DNA from: Micavibrio sp. UBA5572 | GTDB lineage: Bacteria; Pseudomonadota; Alphaproteobacteria; Micavibrionales; Micavibrionaceae | Length of the DNA: 64,000 bases | Reading direction: 5' to 3' | Assembly (NCBI GenBank): GCA_002425415.1 | Contig: DIMG01000010.1 | Location: 138,023 to 202,022, forward strand | In this document: piece by piece, positions 56,770 through 64,000 of the stretch | How the letters are laid out: every line of letters starts with the position of its first letter | Position numbering within the stretch: position 1 is the first letter of the stretch | Translations under genes and position numbers: made by a program | The notes under the pieces: model-generated | Told to the model about the DNA's origin: nothing | Databases searched by the model: none | What the model saw: the letters and a program-made list of their open reading frames with translations, nothing else

Positions 56770-56900
56770 TGTATCTCTCCTTTTTTTGATCGGATAAGTT
56801 TTTCCAATTGACTTGATTCTTGTATAAATGTCGCCTTCTAGTAGCGAATTTAAAGGGGTAATTCTACAAAAAAAGACGGTGCAGTGCGGCAATTCAACAT

Positions 56901-56936
56901 AAAAAAACAGCCCTGAACTTTAAGGCTGTTTTTTAT
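56901..56936. terminator. Bidirectional terminator between hpf and the PtsN-like gene
   Basis: AACAGCC (56906-56912) and GGCTGTT (56924-56930) form the stem with A-runs and T-runs on both flanks, so it can end transcription on either strand. It sits between hpf and the PtsN-like gene, so the latter may be expressed mainly by read-through or its own promoter. Confidence 0.75.
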
Positions 56937-56963
56937 CAATTACATCTTATGATTTAGCCAAAA

Positions 56964-57584
56964 TCATTCGGCGGCTGATGCAATATCTTCCGGCTCGACC
57001 CATCCAATATTTCCATCCGTGCGTCTATAAATCATATTCAGGTGATTGTTTTTTGGATTGCGGAACAAAATTGCGGTTTGTCCAGACAAATCCATTCGCA
57101 TGACGGCATCAGAGACGCTCATTTTTTGGATTTGCATTGGTTGTTCTGCAACAATGACAGGGTCATCTCCTTGTGGGATTCCATCGTCTTCAGGTTCTTC
57201 TTCGATTTTCCCCGAAAGCTCTTGAATCGCCAAGACATAATCACGCGCTTTGGTCATTTCTGATTCTGGGGTTTGATCCATGCGTTCATGGTGATCGCGT
57301 AGGCGACGTTTGTAGCGGCGTAATTGTTTTGCGATTTTTTCTGCTGTCACGTCAAATGAAACATATGCTTCCGGTTCGATTGATTGAGCCGTCACCATGA
57401 TGTCTTTGCCAACACGCAAAGAGATATGCGTTTTGATAAAGGCATGACCTTCCGGTGCAAACGTCACCGTAACATCAATCGCACGGTTGAAGTATTTTGA
57501 ATTTATTTCCTCCAGCTTTGTTGTGACATGAGTGCGAAGCGCATCTCCTACGTCCATTTGTTTTCCATGAATTGCGAGTTCCAT
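56964..57584 (-). CDS. hpf: Ribosome hibernation promoting factor, long form
   Basis: Dimerises ribosomes in stationary phase. 206 residues: N-terminal S30AE domain (residues 1-105, with the basic KQLRRYKRRLRDHHE helix) and a linker to the C-terminal dimer domain (SVSDAVMRMDLSGQTAILFRN). AAGGAG is eight bases upstream of the ATG. Divergent from murI. Confidence 0.94.
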   Translation of the reverse strand: MELAIHGKQMDVGDALRTHVTTKLEEINSKYFNRAIDVTVTFAPEGHAFIKTHISLRVGKDIMVTAQSIEPEAYVSFDVTAEKIAKQLRRYKRRLRDHHERMDQTPESEMTKARDYVLAIQELSGKIEEEPEDDGIPQGDDPVIVAEQPMQIQKMSVSDAVMRMDLSGQTAILFRNPKNNHLNMIYRRTDGNIGWVEPEDIASAAE

Positions 57585-57719
57585 TATTTAACTCCTTGAT
57601 TGGTTATGGGAGGACTCCTGAATATCAACCTTTTCTTGAAGAAAAGTTAAGAGGCTGATATGGAGAACATAGATTTATTTTAACACGGGAACAGTCCCAT
57701 AAAAACCAATATCGTGCAA

Positions 57720-58640
57720 ATGAATGAAGAAAAAATAATGCAGGGTCGAAAAATCGGAGTTTTTGATTCCGGAATTGGCGGGTTGACAGTGTTAAGGGAA
57801 CTTAATGCTTTGTTTCCGAACGATAATTTTTTCTATATTGGTGATACGGCACGTCTTCCTTATGGAACAAAAAGTCGTGAGACGGTCATTCGTTATAGTG
57901 AGTCTTTGGCGCGTATAGTTTTGGGCTTTGGGGTGGATGCTGTTGTTGTGGCTTGTAATACGGCTTCTACCCATGCGTTGGAGGCGGTTACAGTTCTGGC
58001 TGCGCCTGTTCCCGTCATTGGTATGATCGAGCCCGCTGCCTATGCGGCTGTGGCGGCTACGCGTAACAATCATATTGGTGTTATTGCCACAGCGGGGACA
58101 ATCCAGTCCGGTGCTTATGCCCGTACACTTGATCGTGTCTCACCTCACACCACGGTTTGCTCTGCTGCTTGTCAAATGCTGGTGGCGTTGGCTGAAGAGG
58201 GTTGGACAGATCAGGGTGATCCTGTTGTCCGCAGTATTCTATCGCGTTATCTTGATCCGCTTTTTGACCACGCCCACGCACCGGATACTTTGATTTTGGG
58301 GTGTACCCATTTTCCGGTTTTTTCGCATATTATTACCGAGATATTGGGCGATGGTGTGACCTTGATTAATTCGGGGGTTGCTGCAGCAAAAACGTTGTCC
58401 TCCTGTTTGGGTGCAGCAAAGTATCCGGTTGATCCGCAAAATCGCATCCGTTTTTTTGCAACGGATGACCCAACACGATTTGCAAGAAATGCCTGTCGGT
58501 TTTTTGATCATCCATTGGATTCTCATCAGGTTGAATTGATCGATATATCTTATTCTGCTGCAGAGGATGACAAGGCGCGCCAAGCAATGTCCCGTCTGCA
58601 AAATCCTTCCGGCCAATCAATTAAATCAACGGCTGCGTAG
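57720..58640 (+). CDS. murI: Glutamate racemase
   Basis: Supplies D-glutamate for peptidoglycan. 306 residues: FDSGIGGLTVLREL, catalytic Cys in VVACNTAST and the second in LGCTHFPVF. Starts possible at GTG 57714, ATG 57720 and ATG 57738; none has a strong ribosome site. The 3' end overlaps purD by 91 bases tail to tail, an unusually long convergent overlap. Confidence 0.94.
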   Translation: MNEEKIMQGRKIGVFDSGIGGLTVLRELNALFPNDNFFYIGDTARLPYGTKSRETVIRYSESLARIVLGFGVDAVVVACNTASTHALEAVTVLAAPVPVIGMIEPAAYAAVAATRNNHIGVIATAGTIQSGAYARTLDRVSPHTTVCSAACQMLVALAEEGWTDQGDPVVRSILSRYLDPLFDHAHAPDTLILGCTHFPVFSHIITEILGDGVTLINSGVAAAKTLSSCLGAAKYPVDPQNRIRFFATDDPTRFARNACRFFDHPLDSHQVELIDISYSAAEDDKARQAMSRLQNPSGQSIKSTAA

Positions 58641-59833
58641 GCATTTGTGCGTGCTGTTGCCACGTCTTGACCTGTTGCTGTGATGCCCAGTACCCGTCCG
58701 CCGATTGATATAGTCTGACCATCTTTTTGCGCTGTTCCGGCATGAAAGATTTCTACATTCTTTGCTGCGCCAGCTGCATCAAGATTTTTAATCGGGGTGT
58801 TTTTAATATAGGTCGCGGGATAGCCTTTTGCGGCCATGACAACGCATAAAGACGGGTTGTCCGACCATTCAGGGTGAATGGTTTGTAATTTTCCTGTTGC
58901 TGCAGCATAGAGCATATCAACGAGATCGGATTTAAGACGCATCATCAGGGTTTGGCATTCAGGGTCGCCAAAACGGACGTTATATTCCATTAGGATCGGT
59001 TTGCCGTTCACCACCATAATTCCGGCAAAAAAGACGCCGGTAAACGGGCAACCTTCGGATTTCATGGCAGAAACGGTTGGGGTCAGAATTTTTTCGAGAA
59101 TTTCTTGTTCCATGGCTGGTGTTATCAATCGTGCAGGTGAATATGCGCCCATGCCGCCGGTATTGGGGCCTGTGTCGCCGTCTCCTACTCGTTTATGATC
59201 TTGGGCAGAGGCTAAAGGTAATAAGTTTTCGCCATCACAAATGGCGAAATAGCTTATTTCTTCCCCATCAAGAAATTCTTCAATGACAATCGATGATCCT
59301 GCGTGGCCAAAGGCGTTTCCAGACAGCATGTCTGCGACGGCTTCTTTGGCCTGTTCGATAGTTTGGGCAACGATAACGCCTTTTCCGGCAGCCAGACCAT
59401 CAGCTTTAATGACGATGGGTGCGCCCAAGCGGTCGATAAATTTATTCGCAGAGTCTTTATCGGTAAAGCGTTCATAAGCGGCTGTCGGGATATTATATTT
59501 GCGGCATAAATCTTTCATAAAGCCTTTTGAGCCCTCGAGCTGCGCTGCCTTCATCGATGGGCCAAACACAGGAATGTTATGGGTGCGGAGTTGGTCTGCC
59601 AAGCCAAGAACCAGCGGGGTTTCAGGTCCTACGATACAAAAATCAATTTTCTCGGATACGGCGAGATCCGTTATGGCTTGACTATCTTCAACCGCAATTT
59701 TGATGCAGCGCGCGATTTGGGCAATTCCTGCATTTCCAGGTGCAACGATTAACTCGTCACATAAAGGCGATTGGGTCATTTTCCAAGCCAAAGCGTGTTC
59801 ACGGCCGCCTGATCCTATCAAAAGAATTTTCAT
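58550..59833 (-). CDS. purD: Phosphoribosylamine-glycine ligase
   Basis: Second step of purine synthesis (GAR synthetase). 427 residues, MKILLIGSGGREHALAWKM start, ATP-grasp core KADGLAAGKGVIVA, and family end DWPEGFCRRDIAWRAL plus a short SSSAAE tail. That tail and about 20 more residues overlap the murI coding end. Start at 59833 chosen from the family N-terminus; ATG at 59851 is in frame. Confidence 0.96.
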   Translation of the reverse strand: MKILLIGSGGREHALAWKMTQSPLCDELIVAPGNAGIAQIARCIKIAVEDSQAITDLAVSEKIDFCIVGPETPLVLGLADQLRTHNIPVFGPSMKAAQLEGSKGFMKDLCRKYNIPTAAYERFTDKDSANKFIDRLGAPIVIKADGLAAGKGVIVAQTIEQAKEAVADMLSGNAFGHAGSSIVIEEFLDGEEISYFAICDGENLLPLASAQDHKRVGDGDTGPNTGGMGAYSPARLITPAMEQEILEKILTPTVSAMKSEGCPFTGVFFAGIMVVNGKPILMEYNVRFGDPECQTLMMRLKSDLVDMLYAAATGKLQTIHPEWSDNPSLCVVMAAKGYPATYIKNTPIKNLDAAGAAKNVEIFHAGTAQKDGQTISIGGRVLGITATGQDVATARTNAYAAVDLIDWPEGFCRRDIAWRALSSSAAE

Positions 59834-59976
59834 GATGTCTTGCTCTTCCATTTTATGCAGAGAATTTCCGGAGAAATATAGGGGTAGGAGACAAAATGGT
59901 CAATCATTCAAGATTTTGGGTATTCAATTGGGTATTCAATATTCTGGGTCGTGTTTCAGTTCGAAATTGATAACGA

Positions 59977-60072
59977 TTATCCCCAGATAATCCAGCCTAA
60001 TAGTAGACCCATTATCCCACCTGATATAGCAACCACCATATAAGCAATAGCAAAAGCTGATTTATCTTCCAT
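59977..60072 (-). CDS. 31-residue membrane peptide
   Basis: ATG at 60072, TAA at 59977. MEDKSAFAIA leads into a single helix (MVVAISGGIMGLLLGWII) ending WG. AGGGAG lies 6 bases before the start. Immediately upstream is the folded RNA element at 60095-60256. purD follows on the same strand, 143 bases away. Such short proteins may dock on respiratory or transport complexes; no match is claimed. Confidence 0.65.
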   Translation of the reverse strand: MEDKSAFAIAYMVVAISGGIMGLLLGWIIWG

Positions 60073-60094
60073 GAAAATCTCCCTCTAAACTGGT

Positions 60095-60256
60095 GTCGGG
60101 GAGTTAGAAAATCCACCAAATGAGGGATCATATACGCCTTTACCCTTGCGGGTTGAACATACGCGCATATCTCCCCGACCTAGTCGAGGAGTGAAATAAC
60201 GGCCACTAACCGCATTTGGTAGGGATTTCTAAGTCCCAGAAGACCGTTTGGCCTTC
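60095..60256 (-). ncRNA. Structured RNA element upstream of the 31-residue gene
   Basis: On the minus strand these bases fold into a 5' hairpin (60256-60239), a long closing stem (60238-60213 with 60122-60097), and two enclosed hairpins (60191-60171 and 60170-60130, the latter capped by GCAA). Three helices hold G-U pairs on the minus strand that would be A-C mismatches on the plus strand, so the minus strand is the likely RNA. CTCCCCGAC (60103-60095) can also pair perfectly with GTCGGGGAG (60179-60171), and CTCCC can pair with the ribosome site. A cis-regulatory riboswitch-like leader or a 6S-like RNA are the alternatives. Confidence 0.5.
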
Positions 60257-60263
60257 CGCGTTC

Positions 60264-60293
60264 AGGATAGCCTGTTTTTGTGGATAAAAACAA
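60264..60293 (-). promoter_or_regulatory. Promoter of the structured RNA, with a DnaA box in the spacer
   Basis: Minus strand: TTGTTT (60293-60288), 18-base spacer, TATCCT (60269-60264); the start would be near 60257, exactly where the first RNA hairpin begins. TTATCCACA (60287-60279), a perfect DnaA box, lies in the spacer, and a one-mismatch box is at 60344-60352. Confidence 0.5.
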
Positions 60294-60387
60294 GAGATTA
60301 GTATGAATCTGCTATGAGGATGATGTTTTCTATAAAACAAAGCCTATCCACAATGATTTATGAATCCGACCAAAATCAATCAGATTT

Positions 60388-63366
60388 TCAGTTAAGATCT
60401 TGGGAAATCAGGTCAATATTCCCGCCTGAAGCCATGACATTATCAGAGATGCTTTGTTCTGTGGCAAAGCGGTGTAAATAGTGGGGTCCTCCTGCTTTGG
60501 GGCCTGTTCCTGATAGTCCCATACCGCCAAAAGGTTGAACTCCGACGACAGCGCCAATCATGGATCTGTTGATATAGATGTTGCCTGCCCGAATTTTTTT
60601 ACCCAGTTGATTGCAGCGGGTTTCGAGGCGTGATTGAATGCCAAAAGTCAGGCCAAAGCCTGTTTTGTTAATGTCGTCGATGATCTGGTCTAATTTTGCG
60701 GCATCAAAACGGATGATGTGCAAAATTGGCCCGAAGATTTCGCCTTTTAACTGGCCGAGAGAGTGTATCTCGTAGGCGCATGGCGCTATGAAATGACCGG
60801 ATAGATTTTCTGGCAGAGGGACTTCGGTAAGTTTTTGTGCAAAGCCATCCAGATAAGCCTTATGGTTTAGAAGATTTTGCTGCGCTTCTTGATCTATGAC
60901 TTCGCTGATGTCGGTTGACACATCACGGGGTGCTCCCATGTGTAATTGCGCCATTGCCCCTTTTAAAAGGGTGATGACGCGGTCAGCAATTTCGTTTTGT
61001 AGGTATAGAACCCTCAAGGCCGAACAGCGTTGTCCGGCAGAACCAAACGCCGAAAGAATAACATCGTCAATCACTTGTTCAGGAAGAGACGAGGAGTCAA
61101 CGATCATCGCATTTTGTCCACCTGTTTCAGCGATAAGTGGGACGATTGCGCCTTTTTTAGTGGTTAACGCGTGTTGAATAGAGTGGGCGACTTCGGTTGA
61201 TCCGGTGAAGGCGACTCCTGCGACTTGTTTGTTTTGAACAAGCTCCGCCCCCAATTTTCCATCCCCATTCATGAATATAAGGGCGTCTTCCGGTATTCCG
61301 GCCTTGTGCAGCAAAGAAACGGCAAAGGCTGCGATTTGTGGGGTTTGTTCGGCGGGTTTTGCCAGAACGGTATTGCCCGCCATCAATGCAGCAGAAATTT
61401 GTCCCAGAAAAATTGCCAGAGGAAAATTCCATGGTGAAATGCAGACAAAAACGCCGCGTCCTTGAAGCCGCAAGCGGTTTAATTCTCCGGTTGGCCCTTG
61501 AAGGATTGTTCCTTGAGCAGAAAAATCGTTTTTGCCTAAGGCTGCATAATAACGCAGGAAATCAACAGCTTCACGGATTTCAGACAGGGCATCAAAAAGT
61601 GTTTTTTTGGCTTCGTCTTGCAGCAAGGCTATCAGGTTTGGGGTTTCTTTTTCCAATAAATTTGCTGCATTTTCCAAACAGGCTGCTCGGTCATGTGCCG
61701 GAGTGTTATTCCAAAAATCAAATGCGTTTAAGGCTTTGGAAAAAGCAAGGTCGCTGGGGATTGTCGGGGTTAAGGGAATGGTCATGGTTTGTGGAATTTG
61801 TGCCAAAAGCGTATCGCGGGTTGTGCGTGATGACAGGTTAATTCCTTGTGAATTGTTGCGCTCGTTTCCAAATAAACCCTGTGGTTTGGCGAGTGGTTCG
61901 GGGCAGAATTCCAATCTGATTTTTTCAACCGGATCAGGCATCAAGTCTTGAGCTGTTATATTTTTTTGCCGCAATTTGGTTACGAATGAGGCGTTGGCAC
62001 CGTTTTCCAGCATTCTGCGTACAAGATAAGGGAGTAATTCTTCATAATGGCCAACTGGGGCATAGATTGTGACGGGAATATTTTCGTCTTGTCTTAATAT
62101 GTTGCCTAAAGCCGCTCCCATACCATGAAGACGCTGAAATTCAAATCCGCTGCGGTTACTCCCTGCAAAATCAAGAATGGCGGCGGCGGTATAGGCGTTA
62201 TGGGTGGCAAACATCGGGGTGAGTGTTCCTCGATGGGATAATAATTGTTGTGCAGCGACCAGATAGGATAAATCTGTCTGGCTTTTGCGTTGATAAACGG
62301 CGTAATCTGGCCAGCCTGCGATTTGCGCGCGTTTAATCTCTGTATCCCAATACGCACCTTTGACCAGACGAACTTGTAAAGTGCAGCTATTGGCGCGTGC
62401 AAATCCAACCACGGTATCAATGACGTTCAGGCAGCGGCGGTCATAGGCTTGGACGGCTAATCCAAAGCCGCGCCAATCCGGCCGATTAAGGGATTCTATG
62501 ACTTGACGAATAATTTCAAGAGAGAGTTCCAGACGGTCGGATTCTTCGGCATCAACGGTTAGGGTTACTCCTTTTTGGGCTGCCAAATGTGCCAGTTCCA
62601 GAAGGCGTTGTACCAAGACCGGTACACAAGTTTGTGCGTGTGTCCAGTGGTAACGGGGATGGAGTGCAGACAATTTGACTGACATCCCGTGACGTAATTC
62701 CAGTGGTTTTTCCAAATCTGCAGCATTTCCGATAAGTTCAAGCGCGGATTTATAAGAGGAAAAATAACGGTCTGCGTCTTCTGCCGTTCTTGCGCCTTCG
62801 CCTAAAATATCAAAAGAGCATCGAAGGCCTTCTTTTGCTGCAAGACTTTTTACAGTTTTGAGGGCCTCTTCAATTTCTTGTCCTAAGACAAATTGACCTC
62901 CCAATTGTCTGACTGTTTGCGTCATGGCTTTGCGGATGACGGGTTTTCCTAATGCGCTGACCAGTGATCCAATGCCGCTTAACCCGAGGGTAGATTTTGC
63001 CAAGCCCAGTCCCAGACCGGCGCTTTTCATAAAGAAATTATCGCCACCAAGATTGTTCCAGTCAGAAGCGGCTAGTTTTTCAGCAATGAGCAGGTCAGCA
63101 GTGGCTGTATCGGGAATGCGCAGCAAAGATTCGGCCAAAGTCATTAAGGCTCGTCCTTCCGGAGAGGTGAGCGAATAATGTTGTAAAAACGTCTCTATTT
63201 CAGTATTTGCACCACTTTTAGAGCGAATAGCTTCGATGTATTTTGAAGCTTTTTGAAAGATTCTTTGGGCGCGAGCATCATCCCATTCGATTTTTTGCAG
63301 CAAATCGTTCAGGTGTTCGGTCAGGTTTTGCGACTCATGCGGGGATAATGACGGGGTGCGTATCAT
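60388..63366 (-). CDS. putA: Bifunctional proline dehydrogenase / P5C dehydrogenase PutA (short form)
   Basis: Oxidises proline to glutamate. 992 residues without the ribbon-helix-helix DNA-binding domain, so enzyme only. Proline dehydrogenase barrel: SVKLSALHPRY, DAEESDRLELS, RLVKGAYWD, EFQRLHGMG. Aldehyde dehydrogenase: SPWNFPLAIFLGQISAALMAGN, FTGSTEV, catalytic Cys in GSAGQRCSALR, and GGMGLSGTGPKAGG. It ends shortly after the dehydrogenase domain, without the extra C-terminal lid of long PutA. Confidence 0.95.
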   Translation of the reverse strand: MIRTPSLSPHESQNLTEHLNDLLQKIEWDDARAQRIFQKASKYIEAIRSKSGANTEIETFLQHYSLTSPEGRALMTLAESLLRIPDTATADLLIAEKLAASDWNNLGGDNFFMKSAGLGLGLAKSTLGLSGIGSLVSALGKPVIRKAMTQTVRQLGGQFVLGQEIEEALKTVKSLAAKEGLRCSFDILGEGARTAEDADRYFSSYKSALELIGNAADLEKPLELRHGMSVKLSALHPRYHWTHAQTCVPVLVQRLLELAHLAAQKGVTLTVDAEESDRLELSLEIIRQVIESLNRPDWRGFGLAVQAYDRRCLNVIDTVVGFARANSCTLQVRLVKGAYWDTEIKRAQIAGWPDYAVYQRKSQTDLSYLVAAQQLLSHRGTLTPMFATHNAYTAAAILDFAGSNRSGFEFQRLHGMGAALGNILRQDENIPVTIYAPVGHYEELLPYLVRRMLENGANASFVTKLRQKNITAQDLMPDPVEKIRLEFCPEPLAKPQGLFGNERNNSQGINLSSRTTRDTLLAQIPQTMTIPLTPTIPSDLAFSKALNAFDFWNNTPAHDRAACLENAANLLEKETPNLIALLQDEAKKTLFDALSEIREAVDFLRYYAALGKNDFSAQGTILQGPTGELNRLRLQGRGVFVCISPWNFPLAIFLGQISAALMAGNTVLAKPAEQTPQIAAFAVSLLHKAGIPEDALIFMNGDGKLGAELVQNKQVAGVAFTGSTEVAHSIQHALTTKKGAIVPLIAETGGQNAMIVDSSSLPEQVIDDVILSAFGSAGQRCSALRVLYLQNEIADRVITLLKGAMAQLHMGAPRDVSTDISEVIDQEAQQNLLNHKAYLDGFAQKLTEVPLPENLSGHFIAPCAYEIHSLGQLKGEIFGPILHIIRFDAAKLDQIIDDINKTGFGLTFGIQSRLETRCNQLGKKIRAGNIYINRSMIGAVVGVQPFGGMGLSGTGPKAGGPHYLHRFATEQSISDNVMASGGNIDLISQDLN

Positions 63367-63413
63367 GACACTCAGTATAGCATTTTTTTAAAAAACCGTG
63401 TTAAATCCTTTTT

Positions 63414-64000
63414 ATGGATGACCTTCTTTCTCCCCCTGTTTCTTCTCCTGCAAAATCAGGAGGTAATGTTCCCGAATTGTCGGTTTCCGAGCTGGCCTTC
63501 TCCCTCAAGCGGACTTTGGAGGATACTTATGGACGTGTGCGTGTGCGTGGAGAACTTTCGCGGGTGAAAATCCATAGTTCAGGCCATTTGTATTCGGATT
63601 TGAAAGATGCGGATGCTGTTTTGAATATTGTGTGTTGGCGCGGGCAAGTCGCCAAGCTTTCTATATGCCCTGAAGAAGGGCTGGATGTTGTGTGCACAGG
63701 AAAAATCACGTCTTACCCTGCTCGGTCGAATTACCAGATGGTGGTTGAGACGATGGAGCTGGCTGGGGAAGGCGCTTTGCTTAAAATGCTCGAAGAGAGA
63801 AAAAAGCGTCTTGCTGCCGAGGGTTTATTTGATGAAAGCCGGAAGAAAAGCCGACCATTTTTGCCTCGGGTGATTGGGGTTGTGACTTCCCCGACAGGGG
63901 CGGTTATTCGTGATATTTTGCACCGTCTGGAAGATCGATTTCCTTGCCACGTTTTGGTGTGGCCTGTTCGCGTTCAAGGGGATGGTTCTGCCCAAGAGAT
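63414..64000 (+). CDS. xseA: Exodeoxyribonuclease VII large subunit, partial
   Basis: ATG at 63414 and open to the window end (about 195 residues). OB-fold nucleic-acid-binding N-terminus ([27 protein letters not shown]) and the start of the catalytic region ([20 protein letters not shown]). The rest lies outside. The 47-base spacer to putA has no clear promoter. Confidence 0.93.
   Translation, partial: MDDLLSPPVSSPAKSGGNVPELSVSELAFSLKRTLEDTYGRVRVRGELSRVKIHSSGHLYSDLKDADAVLNIVCWRGQVAKLSICPEEGLDVVCTGKITSYPARSNYQMVVETMELAGEGALLKMLEERKKRLAAEGLFDESRKKSRPFLPRVIGVVTSPTGAVIRDILHRLEDRFPCHVLVWPVRVQGDGSAQE

Overview
The window reads as chromosomal DNA of a moderately AT-rich alphaproteobacterium. The class follows from clusters and families typical of it: clpS-clpA beside a phasin and a D,D-carboxypeptidase; DUF2155-mlaD-NDUFA12; ChvI/ChvG; Hsp20 with DUF1150; hslVU-Smr; hemE next to an apparent replication origin; and mnmG-rsmG-parA-parB. 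A Micavibrio/Rhodospirillales-like lineage is possible but is inference. No rRNA, tRNA, CRISPR array, insertion sequence or intact prophage was seen.

Left arm (0-31 kb): a partial DUF898 protein, FtsK, a long RTX metalloprotease, the first of two related pilin-like proteins, small heat-shock and metabolic genes, recR, then a compact SOS-type module (three GTTC-N7-GTTC boxes, a short transcript with its own terminator, and a small unknown gene). Envelope genes (DUF2155, mlaD), RidA, ClpA/ClpS, phasin, D,D-carboxypeptidase, the second pilin-like paralogue, fmt-truA, dnaQ-coaE, chvI-chvG-rapZ, ahcY and several unknowns follow.

Origin region (31-56 kb): genes from hslU to hemE all run leftward; from 39.8 kb most run rightward. 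Between them, at 39.34-39.79 kb, lies a DnaA-box-rich, inverted-repeat-rich segment next to hemE, the best oriC candidate. To the right are ihfB, lapA, pyrF, hemJ, rho, a solute-binding protein, a methyltransferase, a YggS protein, ppsR-aroE, and mnmG-rsmG-parA-parB. One perfect parS site in rsmG and four near matches span hemE to parA. Heme synthesis genes (hemE, hemH, hemJ) flank the origin.

Right end (56-64 kb): a TerD-like protein, a PtsN-like protein without the phosphorylatable histidine, hpf, murI overlapping purD tail to tail, a 31-residue membrane peptide preceded by a complex folded RNA, short-form PutA, and the start of xseA.

Most noteworthy: (1) the minus-strand folded RNA at 60.1-60.26 kb, with mutually exclusive helices and a possible Shine-Dalgarno switch; (2) the SOS-like mini-module at 10.4-10.9 kb; (3) the oriC/parS/DnaA/GANTC architecture; (4) the PtsN-like protein with Asp in place of His; (5) the two pilin-like paralogues.
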